Shown here in pieces: positions 32,620 through 41,287 of a DNA stretch of 63,530 bases. Source of the DNA: an uncultured Lachnospiraceae bacterium (lineage in GTDB: Bacteria > Bacillota > Clostridia > Lachnospirales > Lachnospiraceae); contig CAJURQ010000018.1 of NCBI GenBank assembly GCA_910588955.1, positions 1 through 63,530 on the forward strand. Reading direction: 5' to 3'. The notes beneath the pieces are model-generated. The model made no database searches. It was not told the DNA's origin and was given only the letters and a program-made list of their open reading frames with translations. The translations under genes and the position numbers were made by a program. Position 1 is the first letter of the stretch. Each line of letters starts with the position of its first letter.

Positions 32620-32725
32620 AAGCCGGTTTCGACCGGGTATTGGGTATGCCATGACCTTTGGGAACTTCCGAGAGGAAGATGTACCGGGAGCGAAGCGGTA
32701 TTTCCGCAGCATCGAAAGATGTCCA
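32590..32725 (+). ncRNA. candidate TnpB-associated guide RNA scaffold (omega-RNA-like)
   Basis: Within 136 bases there are at least five stems. GGCG-TAA-CGCC lies at about 32597-32607. GGCAT (32612-32616) pairs with ATGCC (32646-32650) and encloses CCGGT-TTCG-ACCGG (32623-32636). CTTCC-GAGA-GGAAG is at 32665-32678. TACCG...CGGTA lies at about 32682-32700. CATC-GAAA-GATG is at 32710-32721. Three of the loops are the stable UUCG and GNRA tetraloops, which is unusual by chance in coding DNA. The position right after a TnpB gene is where omega-RNA scaffolds sit. If that model holds, the 3' end would be near 32722 and the guide would follow. The boundaries are estimates. Confidence 0.65.
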
Positions 32726-32780
32726 ATATGCCTTATTTATCGAGTTGCACAGCGGAGTAAATGCGAGAGGAGTGGCAGCG

Positions 32781-34145
32781 GTGGAGAGATACAGAAAAAA
32801 AGATATACTTCAGACTGTGTACACATTGCTCCGCGCCAACGATGCTATCGTAAAAATCGCAGTGTCTAATCCGCAGGGAGCCGCGGAGGCGCTGGTGCAG
32901 TGTCAGGAGTCAGCGATTGCCCTCGGCACATACATTGACACCCTTGATGAAAAGTATGCGCCACTTGTGCATACGCTTGAGGACTACTGTGAAAATATCT
33001 ATCAGATGAGTGAAAACCTGTCTGATGAAAGCCTGCTCCGGAAGGCGTCGAAGAAAATCCAGAAACAGCTGACCAGTTTGCAGAACGGCATCAAATACGA
33101 TCTGCCGGATGATAAAAAGGAAATTGTATTTCTTCCTTATAAGGCAAGTATGTGGGACAGCTTGGAGAGCGTCTGGAAAGCGGCGGACGCCGATCCGGAA
33201 TGCGACGCTTATGTGATTCCTATTCCGTATTTTGATAAAAACCCGGACGGGAGTTTTAGGGAAGAGCACTATGAGGGCGATTTGTACCCGAAGGACGTGC
33301 CGGTTACCCGGTATGACGAGTACGATCTGGAAACGCGCCATCCGGATGTGATTTATATACATAATCCATATGATGAATGCAATCACGTGACAAGTGTGCA
33401 TCCTTATTTCTATTCCAAAAACCTGAGAAATTATACAGATAAGTTAGTGTATATTCCTTATTTCATTTTGAGCGAGATCGAGCCGGACGATCAATCGGCG
33501 ATTGACGGCATGAAGCATTTCTGTTTTACGCCGGGGACGATCTATGCCGATCAGGTGATCGTGCAGTCCGAAAAAATGCGGCAGATTTATATCAACGAAT
33601 ATATGAGAGCGGCGAAGGAGATGGGACTGCCCGGGGAGCATGTGGACAGGAGGTTTCTGGAGAAAAAGTTTCTGGGGACAGGTTCGCCGAAAATTGACAA
33701 GGTATTAAATACAGGGAAAGAGGATTTGGATGTCCCGGCGGCGTGGTTAAGAATCATTGAGAAGCCGGACGGGAGCTGGAAGAAGATCGTTTTTTATAAT
33801 ATCGGCGTGAGTGCGCTTTTACAGGATGAAGAAAAGCTCCTGCGGAAGATGGAGTCGGTGTTTGGGATTTTTAAGGAGAATAAGAATGAGGTGGCGCTGT
33901 TGTGGAGACCGCACCCGTTGATTCAGGCGACGATTGAGAGTATGCGACCGCAGCTTTGGGAGGCATATAAGGAGATCCGGGACAGGTATATTGAAGAAGG
34001 CTGGGGAATTTATGACGACTCGGCGGATGTGGACAGGGCGATCGTTTTGAGTGATGTTTACTATGGAAATATGAGCAGTATAGTACAGCTTTGTAAGAAA
34101 GAAAAAATACCAGCGATAGTGCAGGATGTGGATGTATTAGTGTGA
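32781..34145 (+). CDS. CDP-glycerol glycerophosphotransferase-like glycan protein
   Basis: This protein of about 454 residues has a helical N-terminal part (about 1-115) and a C-terminal part resembling the GT-B-like fold of CDP-glycerol glycerophosphotransferases. DVIYIHNPYDECNHVTSVHP, VALLWRPHPLI and VLSDVYYGNMSS are the comparable blocks. The frame is open from 32658, but that stretch overlaps the structured RNA; GTG 32781 follows GAGAGGAG and begins the protein-like sequence (ERYRKKDILQTVYTLLR), so it is preferred. It is the first gene of the glycan locus. It probably transfers a polyol-phosphate or sugar to a surface glycan, but the donor cannot be told. Confidence 0.68.
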   Translation: MERYRKKDILQTVYTLLRANDAIVKIAVSNPQGAAEALVQCQESAIALGTYIDTLDEKYAPLVHTLEDYCENIYQMSENLSDESLLRKASKKIQKQLTSLQNGIKYDLPDDKKEIVFLPYKASMWDSLESVWKAADADPECDAYVIPIPYFDKNPDGSFREEHYEGDLYPKDVPVTRYDEYDLETRHPDVIYIHNPYDECNHVTSVHPYFYSKNLRNYTDKLVYIPYFILSEIEPDDQSAIDGMKHFCFTPGTIYADQVIVQSEKMRQIYINEYMRAAKEMGLPGEHVDRRFLEKKFLGTGSPKIDKVLNTGKEDLDVPAAWLRIIEKPDGSWKKIVFYNIGVSALLQDEEKLLRKMESVFGIFKENKNEVALLWRPHPLIQATIESMRPQLWEAYKEIRDRYIEEGWGIYDDSADVDRAIVLSDVYYGNMSSIVQLCKKEKIPAIVQDVDVLV

Positions 34146-34237
34146 GAGGAAATTTTATTGGCTGTTTTATAGTGCGGGATAGATTTATTGGGAGTGCATT
34201 ATATTGAGAGGAAGAATAAATAAGGCTGGATACGAAA

Positions 34238-35227
34238 ATGAAAGCAGATACAACGATTTTGGTAACAGGGGCGGATGGTTTTATTGGAAGCCATTTAACG
34301 GAAGAGTTGATAAAAAAAGGATATCAGATAAGAGCTTTTGTATACTATAACTCCTTTAATATGTGGGGGTGGCTGGATACGCTGCCGGCAGAGATTATGA
34401 AAAACGTGGAAGTTTTTCCAGGAGATATCCGAGATCCAAACGGGGTGGAAGAGGCAATGAAGGACGTAGATGCTGTGTTTCATCTGGCAGCGCTTATAGC
34501 GATCCCTTTCAGCTATTACTCGCCGGATACCTATGTGGACACCAATATAAAAGGCACGTTGAATGTATTGCAGGCGGCGAGAAAACTGCAGACCAAAAGA
34601 GTGCTTGTCACATCAACGTCAGAGGTTTACGGGACGGCGCAGTATGTGCCGATCGATGAAAAGCATCCGTTCCAAGGGCAGTCGCCCTACTCCGCGACAA
34701 AAATAGGGGCAGACAGACTGGCGGAGAGTTTTTACCGTTCGTTCCAGCTGCCGGTGACGATTGTACGTCCTTTTAATACCTATGGTCCGAGACAATCAGC
34801 GAGGGCTGTGATTCCCACTATCATCACGCAGCTTCTTTCGGGTAAAAGGGAGATTAAGCTCGGTGCACTGACACCGACGCGGGATTTCAACTATGTGAAG
34901 GACACCGCGAATGGTTTTATATCCATTTATGAGTCAGACAAGACCGTTGGTGAGGAAATAAACATAGCGACCCAGAAAGAGATATCCATAAGAGAGCTTG
35001 CAGAGGAACTGGTAAGACAGATCAACCCGAATGCAAAGATCATCTGTGATGAGGAGAGGCTCAGGCCGGAAAAGAGTGAAGTAAACCGGCTGCTTGGATG
35101 CAATGAGAAGATCATGCGGCTGACGGATTGGAGACCGCGGTATTCTCTGGAAGAGGGATTGAAAGGTACAATCGGTTTTTTAGAGAGCCATTTAGATAAA
35201 TATAAAGCAGATATTTACAATATATAA
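34238..35227 (+). CDS. legB: NAD-dependent 4,6-dehydratase, LegB-type
   Basis: This 329-residue short-chain dehydrogenase/reductase acts on a UDP- or GDP-activated N-acetylhexosamine. It has the NAD motif TGADGFIGSH (about 10-19), catalytic Thr/Ser in STSEVYG and Tyr-x-x-x-Lys in YSATKIGAD, followed by the extended-SDR motif RPFNTYGPRQ. The AFVYYNSFNMWGWLD block is the LegB signature. LegB makes the 4-keto-6-deoxy intermediate that starts legionaminic acid synthesis. The gene is followed within 32 bases by the PtmE-like gene and then by the rest of the branch, except for the expected aminotransferase LegC. Confidence 0.87.
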   Translation: MKADTTILVTGADGFIGSHLTEELIKKGYQIRAFVYYNSFNMWGWLDTLPAEIMKNVEVFPGDIRDPNGVEEAMKDVDAVFHLAALIAIPFSYYSPDTYVDTNIKGTLNVLQAARKLQTKRVLVTSTSEVYGTAQYVPIDEKHPFQGQSPYSATKIGADRLAESFYRSFQLPVTIVRPFNTYGPRQSARAVIPTIITQLLSGKREIKLGALTPTRDFNYVKDTANGFISIYESDKTVGEEINIATQKEISIRELAEELVRQINPNAKIICDEERLRPEKSEVNRLLGCNEKIMRLTDWRPRYSLEEGLKGTIGFLESHLDKYKADIYNI

Positions 35228-35259
35228 ACAAAGACAGAGAGGAACTCTGTACGCTGCGT

Positions 35260-36303
35260 ATGGATACGGAAAACATTTATATTGAAGAACAGAATACAAT
35301 ACGGGAAGCCATGCAGAAGATAGACGGAAATTCCCGGAAATTGTTGTTTGTGCAGGATGAGGGTGTACTTCTGGCAACGTTGACGGACGGCGATATCCGC
35401 AGATGGATTTTAAAGGGCGGTGATTTGGAGGCGCAGGTAAGACAGGCGGCCAATTATCAGCCGGTATATTTGCAGGAGGGGCAGGCACAAAAAGCGATAC
35501 CGATGTTGCGGGAATATGGGATTGAAGCCGTTCCGCTTTTGAATGAGCAGCATGTGATTACGGAAATTGTGTTTCAAAACCGAGTGGAGATAAAGCCGAC
35601 TTCGTTTGAAAAGGAAATCCCTGTAGTGATGATGGCAGGTGGTCTCGGAACAAGGCTTTCTCCATATACGAATATCCTACCGAAGCCGCTGATTCCGATC
35701 GGGGATTATCCGATAGCCGAACATATCATCAACAGCTTCCGTATGTATGGATGCAATCAGTTTTTTATGATCGTGAATTACAAGAGAAACATGATAAAGG
35801 CTTACTTTGATGAACTGGAGAAAAACTATCAGCTTACATTTGTCATGGAGGAGAAGCCGCTTGGCACAGGCGGCGGGATTAGTCTTTTGAAAGGAAAGAT
35901 CAGAGAGACATTTATCCTGACAAACTGTGACATCGTGATAGACGATGATCTGACCAAGGCTTACAGACAGCACAGGGAATCAGGAAATGTGATCACCATG
36001 GTATGCTCCCTGAAGAATTTTACGATTCCCTACGGTGTGGTGAACATAGGAAAGGACGGCATGATCGAATCCATGCAGGAAAAGCCAAACATGTCCTTTT
36101 TCACCAATACAGGCTGCTATTTTGTGGAGCCCGATGTGATCGAGGATTTGACATACAATGAGCCGGTTGATTTCCCGGCAATTATTGAAAGGTATATGAA
36201 CGGCGACAGAAAGGTGGGCATCTACCCGATCGGTGAGGATGCTTGGCTTGATATGGGGCAGATTGACGAGTTAGAGAAGATGAAAGAAAGATTGGGATGT
36301 TGA
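35260..36303 (+). CDS. CBS-domain sugar nucleotidyltransferase, PtmE-like
   Basis: This 347-residue cytosolic enzyme has an N-terminal pair of CBS motifs (about 1-115, with LATLTDGDIRRW) and a C-terminal GT-A-like nucleotidyltransferase domain starting MMAGGLGTRLSPYTNILPKPLI (about 123 onward). The divalent-metal Asp is in TNCDIVIDDD. The layout is that of PtmE, the glucosamine-1-phosphate guanylyltransferase which supplies GDP-sugar for legionaminic acid. It lies between legB and the acyltransferase. The CBS pair may bind a regulatory nucleotide. Confidence 0.85.
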   Translation: MDTENIYIEEQNTIREAMQKIDGNSRKLLFVQDEGVLLATLTDGDIRRWILKGGDLEAQVRQAANYQPVYLQEGQAQKAIPMLREYGIEAVPLLNEQHVITEIVFQNRVEIKPTSFEKEIPVVMMAGGLGTRLSPYTNILPKPLIPIGDYPIAEHIINSFRMYGCNQFFMIVNYKRNMIKAYFDELEKNYQLTFVMEEKPLGTGGGISLLKGKIRETFILTNCDIVIDDDLTKAYRQHRESGNVITMVCSLKNFTIPYGVVNIGKDGMIESMQEKPNMSFFTNTGCYFVEPDVIEDLTYNEPVDFPAIIERYMNGDRKVGIYPIGEDAWLDMGQIDELEKMKERLGC

Positions 36304-36309
36304 AAGACC

Positions 36310-36972
36310 ATGCAAGACATTATTTTATTGGGAATCGGCGGGCATGCTCACAGCGTGGCAGACAGTATCGAGCGGGCAGGGAAATACCGTATCATAGGGT
36401 TCCTTGACAGGGAAGAAATGCAGGGAAAGTCTTACAGGGAGTATCCCATCCTGGGGACAGATGCGGATATTGGAAGGTTTTTTGAAAAGGGCGTGAAGCA
36501 TGCTTTCGTGACAGTCGGATTTATGGGACATGGAGATGTGCGGGAGCGGCTGTTCCGTCAGCTGAAAGACGCCGGGTATACGCTGCCTGACGTGATAGAT
36601 GACACGGCAATTGTATCTGACAGGGCGAAACTCGGAGAAGGTATTTTTGTCGGGAAAAAAGCGATCATCAATGCGGAAGCGGAGATAGGGGATATGTGTA
36701 TTGTAAATACAGGCGCGATCATCGAACACGACTGCTCGGTAGGAGCGCTTTCACATATAGCAGTTGGGAGTGTACTGTGCGGAGGTGTGAAGGTAGGGAC
36801 AGCGGCACTGGTGGGGGCAAATGCAACGGTCATTCAGAAAGTGAAAATCGGGGATGGCTGCATCATTGGTGCTGGGATGACTGTGAGAAGAAATGTGGGC
36901 AGCCACCATATGGTCTGGGACAGAGGGACGTGCCGGGAAAGGCGTCTGGTATCGGACGAAAGGAAGATGTGA
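36310..36972 (+). CDS. NeuD/PglD-family sugar O/N-acetyltransferase
   Basis: This 220-residue enzyme has an N-terminal Rossmann-like PglD_N domain (ILLGIGGHAHSVADSI, about 1-85) and a C-terminal left-handed beta-helix of hexapeptide repeats (about 90-205, with VNTGAIIEHDCSVG). The His in EHDC is the catalytic base of PglD/NeuD proteins. In the legionaminic pathway the N-acetyltransferase step (LegH) uses this fold. Its stop codon overlaps the legI start by one base. The N-terminal module is the prototype of the Rossmann-like domain found fused to many other proteins of this locus. Confidence 0.87.
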   Translation: MQDIILLGIGGHAHSVADSIERAGKYRIIGFLDREEMQGKSYREYPILGTDADIGRFFEKGVKHAFVTVGFMGHGDVRERLFRQLKDAGYTLPDVIDDTAIVSDRAKLGEGIFVGKKAIINAEAEIGDMCIVNTGAIIEHDCSVGALSHIAVGSVLCGGVKVGTAALVGANATVIQKVKIGDGCIIGAGMTVRRNVGSHHMVWDRGTCRERRLVSDERKM

Positions 36973-37973
36973 TGGGAGATCATGTATTCATTATAGCAGA
37001 AGCAGGGGTAAACCATAACGGCGATGTGGAAACCGCGAAACGGCTTGTTGACGCCGCGGCGGAAGCGGGAGCTGACGCGGTCAAGTTCCAGACTTTTAAA
37101 GCGGAAAAACTTGTGTGCAGGAATGCGCAGAAGGCGGCATACCAGATGGTAACCACCGATCAGGAAGAAACCCAGTTTGACATGTTGAAAAAACTGGAAC
37201 TTACTACAGAGATGCATGAGTTGCTGGCGGCGTACTGTAAGCAGAAAAACGTGATGTTCCTTTCCACACCTTTTGATACGGACAGTCTGCGTTATCTTGT
37301 GAAGCTGGGGGTCGGCATCGTAAAGCTGCCTTCTGGCGAGATCACGAACTATCCGCTTTTAAGGGAAGCGGGAAAAACGCAAAAAAGGATTATTCTTTCC
37401 ACAGGGATGAGTACGCTGGAAGAAGTAAGGGAAGCGGTAAAGGTATTAAAAGATAACGGAAGTGAAGAGGTAATCTTGTTGCACTGCAATACGCAGTATC
37501 CGACGCCTTACGGGGATGTGAACCTGCGGGTAATGCGCACCATGCAGAAAGAACTGGGGCTTCCGGTAGGATATTCAGACCACACGCAGGGAATAGAGAT
37601 ACCGATTGCGGCGGCGGCGCTTGGTGCCGTGGTGATTGAAAAACATTTTACGTTAGATAAAAACATGGAAGGTCCTGACCACAGGGCGAGCCTGGAGCCG
37701 GATGAACTGAAACGGATGGTCGAGGGGATCCGGAGGGTTGAGCAGGCTCTGGGGAATGGAACCAAAGAAGCCTCCGAATCGGAAAAAGGGAATATCAGTA
37801 TTGTGAGAAAAAGTATCGTAGCGGCGCGCGCGGTAAAAAAAGGTGAGTGGTTGACGGAAAAAAACCTTACGACGAAGAGACCCGGGACAGGGCTCAACCC
37901 GATGCGGTGGAATGAAGTAATAGGAAAGGCTGCGGACAGGGACTATGAGGCAGATGAGATGATCCTGATATGA
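36972..37973 (+). CDS. legI: N-acetylneuraminate/legionaminate synthase
   Basis: This 333-residue cytosolic enzyme belongs to the NeuB family and condenses phosphoenolpyruvate with an N-acyl-mannosamine-type sugar to give a nonulosonic acid. The TIM-barrel domain shows IIAEAGVNHNGDVE and DAVKFQTFKAEKLV near the N-terminus and EKHFTLDKNMEGPDHRASL further on. The C-terminal SAF antifreeze-like domain (RSIVAARAVKKGEWLTEKNL, about residues 278-297) is complete. The open frame extends upstream to 36696, but ATG 36972 overlaps the previous stop and begins right before the family's first strand. The neighbours make legionaminic-type acid the most likely product. Confidence 0.92.
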   Translation: MGDHVFIIAEAGVNHNGDVETAKRLVDAAAEAGADAVKFQTFKAEKLVCRNAQKAAYQMVTTDQEETQFDMLKKLELTTEMHELLAAYCKQKNVMFLSTPFDTDSLRYLVKLGVGIVKLPSGEITNYPLLREAGKTQKRIILSTGMSTLEEVREAVKVLKDNGSEEVILLHCNTQYPTPYGDVNLRVMRTMQKELGLPVGYSDHTQGIEIPIAAAALGAVVIEKHFTLDKNMEGPDHRASLEPDELKRMVEGIRRVEQALGNGTKEASESEKGNISIVRKSIVAARAVKKGEWLTEKNLTTKRPGTGLNPMRWNEVIGKAADRDYEADEMILI

Positions 37974-39130
37974 AAAAGATATGTGTGATGACAGGAACAA
38001 GGGCGGAATACGGTCTGTTAAAGCCGCTCATTAAGAAAATAGAGGATGACAGGGAACTGGAACTAAAGATTGTGGCGACAGGCATGCATCTTTCACAGGA
38101 GTTTGGTCTGACTTACAGGGAGATTGAACAGGACGGGTTCGAGATCGCGGAGAGGAATGAGATGCTGTTAAGCTCCGACACGCCGAACGGGATCACAAAG
38201 TCCGTGGGGCTCGGGATGATCGGATTTGCAGATATCTTCACCAGGCTAATGCCGGATATGGTGGTGATTCTGGGTGACAGGTATGAAATGCTTGCCGCGG
38301 CGGCAGCGGCGATGATCCATCGGATACCGATTGCGCATATACATGGCGGTGAGCTGACGTTAGGTGCGGTGGATGATGCATTCCGGCATTCCATTACAAA
38401 AATGAGCGCTCTCCATTTTGCATCCACAGAGGCATACAGAAGGCGCATCATACAGCTGGGAGAGCAGCCGGACAGCGTATTCTGTGTCGGGGCGCTTGGC
38501 GTGGAAAACATAAAAACGCAAAAATGGATGGACAGGGAGGAACTGACGGAGAGCATCGGGTTTCCGTTAGATCAGCCTTATGTGATGGTGGCGTTTCATC
38601 CGGTTACTTTAGAAAAGAATACGGCAGAAGGGCAGTTTGGAAATGTGCTGCAAGCGCTTGAGGCGTTTAGTGAGTACCACATTATTTTTACGAAGGCAAA
38701 TGCAGATACAGACGGAAGGGTTATCAATCAGATGATTGAACGGTATGCTGCAGAGAACAGGGACAGGGCGGCGGCATTTGAGTCGCTTGGGATGATACGG
38801 TATCTGAGCGCGCTGCAGTATTGTGAGATGGTCATTGGAAATTCCTCCAGCGGGATCATCGAGGCGCCGTCCTTCCATATCCCGACAGTGAATATCGGGA
38901 ACCGACAGGAAGGGCGTGTAAGGGGGAGGAGCGTGATCGACTGCAGCTGTGCAGCAGAAGAGATAATCGGGGCGGTACATAAAGCGCAGGAAATGAAGAA
39001 GAATGGCGCCCTGTTAAGCGAGGGGAATCCTTACGAGGGCGTGGAAACATCAAGCCGGATACTGCAGGTGATAAAGGAACGTCTTGCAGGGGGACTGGAT
39101 GTAAAGAAACGGTTTTATGATATAGAGTAA
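37970..39130 (+). CDS. legG: hydrolysing UDP/GDP-N-acetylglucosamine 2-epimerase
   Basis: This 386-residue enzyme belongs to the NeuC/LegG group. It begins TGTRAEYGLLKPLI, the hydrolysing-epimerase form of the family, and shows VVILGDRYEMLAAAAAAM, HIHGGELT and GNSSSGIIEAPSF (the C-terminal nucleotide-binding loop). It converts the UDP- or GDP-bound 2,4-diamino sugar into the free 2-epimer used by LegI. The start overlaps the legI stop (ATGA). Confidence 0.92.
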   Translation: MKKICVMTGTRAEYGLLKPLIKKIEDDRELELKIVATGMHLSQEFGLTYREIEQDGFEIAERNEMLLSSDTPNGITKSVGLGMIGFADIFTRLMPDMVVILGDRYEMLAAAAAAMIHRIPIAHIHGGELTLGAVDDAFRHSITKMSALHFASTEAYRRRIIQLGEQPDSVFCVGALGVENIKTQKWMDREELTESIGFPLDQPYVMVAFHPVTLEKNTAEGQFGNVLQALEAFSEYHIIFTKANADTDGRVINQMIERYAAENRDRAAAFESLGMIRYLSALQYCEMVIGNSSSGIIEAPSFHIPTVNIGNRQEGRVRGRSVIDCSCAAEEIIGAVHKAQEMKKNGALLSEGNPYEGVETSSRILQVIKERLAGGLDVKKRFYDIE

Positions 39131-39213
39131 ATAAGTGAGGAAAATTAGGATAGAATATGTGAAATTATGTGGAGAGACACTTGATAAGAGGGACTGAATG
39201 AGAGGCAGAAAAA

Positions 39214-39909
39214 GTGTGTACTTTAGGGATTATAACAGCCAGAAGCGGTTCAAAAGGCATCCGGGATAAAAACATAAAGAAGTTATCTGGGAAGCCATTA
39301 ATGGCGTATACGATAGAAAGTGCATTGAAGTGTAAATATATAGACAAGGTAATGGTGTCTACAGATTCAGATATTTATGCAGACATTGCCAGAGGGTATG
39401 GGGCAGAGGTGCCTTTTTTTAGGAGCGGTCAAAATTCTACGGATGTGGCAGCGTCAATTGACGTTTTACTGGAAGTGTTAAATATGTATGAGGAACGTGG
39501 TCTGTATTTTGAGAATTTTGTGTCACTGCAGCCGACGTCACCGTTTAGAACAGAGAATCATCTGGATGAAGCTTTTCAATTATTTTATGAGAAAAAGGCG
39601 GATTCCGTGGTCAGTGTATGTGAGTGTGAACATAGTCCGCTGCTGAGTAATGTATTGCCGGATGATTTAAATATGTACGGATTTATTAGGGATGAAAATA
39701 ACCTCAGGAGGCAGGAGTTAAGGACATATTACAGATTAAACGGCGCGATTTATATTTCAAGAACGGATAAGTTTAAGCAGATCAAGTCGTTTTATGGAGA
39801 AAAATCCTATGCATATATTATGCAGCAGGGGGGATCTGTAGATATTGATACGGAATTGGATTTTGCGTATGCGGAGTTTCTTTTAAATCTTGAAAATAGG
39901 CGTGTATGA
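39214..39909 (+). CDS. legF: CMP-N-acylneuraminate/legionaminate cytidylyltransferase
   Basis: This 231-residue enzyme belongs to the NeuA family and activates the nonulosonic acid with CTP. It has ITARSGSKGIRDKNIKKLSG (about 7-26), VSTDSDIY and VSLQPTSPFRTENHLDEA, all diagnostic. The start is GTG 39214 with a GAGAGGC site upstream. It comes 84 bases after legG and completes the enzymes that lead to a CMP-activated legionaminic-type acid, apart from the absent LegC. Confidence 0.9.
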   Translation: MCTLGIITARSGSKGIRDKNIKKLSGKPLMAYTIESALKCKYIDKVMVSTDSDIYADIARGYGAEVPFFRSGQNSTDVAASIDVLLEVLNMYEERGLYFENFVSLQPTSPFRTENHLDEAFQLFYEKKADSVVSVCECEHSPLLSNVLPDDLNMYGFIRDENNLRRQELRTYYRLNGAIYISRTDKFKQIKSFYGEKSYAYIMQQGGSVDIDTELDFAYAEFLLNLENRRV

Positions 39910-39930
39910 AAAAGGGAGCTGAGTCGGGTC

Positions 39931-41268
39931 ATGGCAAAGATTTACTTTGTACATTGTGTGGATACAGAAGGACCATTATATGAAACATTGGATGCTACAT
40001 TTGTAAGGCTGAAGCAGATTTATGGCATAAAGATAGATGCCACGGAGGAAAATCTCAGAAAGCTGCAAAACAGGGCGCTGGATCTGGGTGGGATAGAAGT
40101 GGAAGTAGCAAAAACGCTGAACGGGTCTCTGATTCGTACATATGGAACATTTGCTGAAATTGAGGATATGCTTAAAAGATTTAACAGCAGGGCTTTTAGA
40201 GAAAGACTGAAAGATTCTGCAGGTACAGGGTGGAAATGTAGTTGGTTCTGTATGGATCATGTGGGATTTGGAGGAGAAAACCCACGAATGAGGATAGCGG
40301 GATATCATGCCATTTTTGATTGGTATTCTCAAAAAATAGATGATGCTTTCGGCGATACGATTCAATGGCACTATCATCCGACATCGATCAATGGCGATTA
40401 TAATGCCTGCGGGATGAATTATGTCGCATCAGGAAATGTGTTTGAAATATTGGCGAGAAAGGTAATTGACAGATTGTTTTTTCCCGCTGTATACAGACCG
40501 GGATTTCATACGGAGAGACCGGATTCCCACTGGCTGTTGGAGCAGTGGATTCCTTTTGATTATGCAAATCAGGCAATGATATCGGATACGAAGACGGAAC
40601 AAAGGGATGTAAAGAATGGTCGTTTCGGGAATTGGCAGGGCGCGACTGCATCATGGGAGCCCTATCACCCGGATTATGCGGATTACAGAAAAGAGGGAAA
40701 CTGTAAAAGAGTTATTGCAAGATGTCTGAATATGAATACAAGGATGCGCAATATCGGTGAACAGGATTTCGAACAGGCGTTTTTAGAAGCGGGAAACGGG
40801 AAAAATCAGCTCGTCTCTTTTACCGATCATGACTTTAGGGATATCTGCTATGACGTGGAAATGATGCGCGGGATGATAGGAAAGATGTCTCAAAAATATC
40901 CGAATGTGCAGTTTGAATTTTGCAATGCATTGGAGGGGATGCGCAAATATTTCGGATTGGCGACAAAAAGCTGTAATTTGGGGTTGGAATTAGAACTGGA
41001 AAACAAAAGTTTGGCGATTCGTGCTGATGACAATATTTTTGGAGTACAGCCGTTTTTCTGTTTAAAGCTGTTCGGCGGCAGATATATTTGGAGCAATCTT
41101 GATTTTGTTGGTGAGCGTCAATGGGCATTTACTTTTGACAGGGATTCTGTGGAGCTGGAATGCATTGAAAAAATTGGCATTGCCGCAAACAGTACCAGCG
41201 GGGTTACAGATGTGGTAGTTGTTGATGTGAGGGAAAAGGAAGTCAAGAGGAGGGTGTTAAACTCTTGA
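39931..41268 (+). CDS. polysaccharide-deacetylase-like protein of unknown function
   Basis: This 445-residue soluble protein begins with a beta-strand ending in HCVDTEGP, an Asp at the position of the first metal ligand of NodB/CE4 deacetylases. It also has WHYHPTSING and RPGFHTERPDSHWLLEQW, which resemble the later His and Arg motifs of the deacetylase/glycosidase beta/alpha barrel. The C-terminal ~100 residues form an extra beta-rich domain. Similar proteins occur beside nonulosonic acid genes. It could remove an N-acetyl or other acyl group from a sugar, but the second metal motif is unclear. It has no signal peptide, so it acts inside the cell. Confidence 0.55.
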   Translation: MAKIYFVHCVDTEGPLYETLDATFVRLKQIYGIKIDATEENLRKLQNRALDLGGIEVEVAKTLNGSLIRTYGTFAEIEDMLKRFNSRAFRERLKDSAGTGWKCSWFCMDHVGFGGENPRMRIAGYHAIFDWYSQKIDDAFGDTIQWHYHPTSINGDYNACGMNYVASGNVFEILARKVIDRLFFPAVYRPGFHTERPDSHWLLEQWIPFDYANQAMISDTKTEQRDVKNGRFGNWQGATASWEPYHPDYADYRKEGNCKRVIARCLNMNTRMRNIGEQDFEQAFLEAGNGKNQLVSFTDHDFRDICYDVEMMRGMIGKMSQKYPNVQFEFCNALEGMRKYFGLATKSCNLGLELELENKSLAIRADDNIFGVQPFFCLKLFGGRYIWSNLDFVGERQWAFTFDRDSVELECIEKIGIAANSTSGVTDVVVVDVREKEVKRRVLNS

Positions 41269-41287
41269 TTCATGAGAGGTCGAGGAG

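Noticed and set aside
36696..36971. Upstream extension of the legI frame
   Set aside because: It overlaps the acetyltransferase gene fully and lacks family similarity; the ATG at 36972 gives the normal protein.
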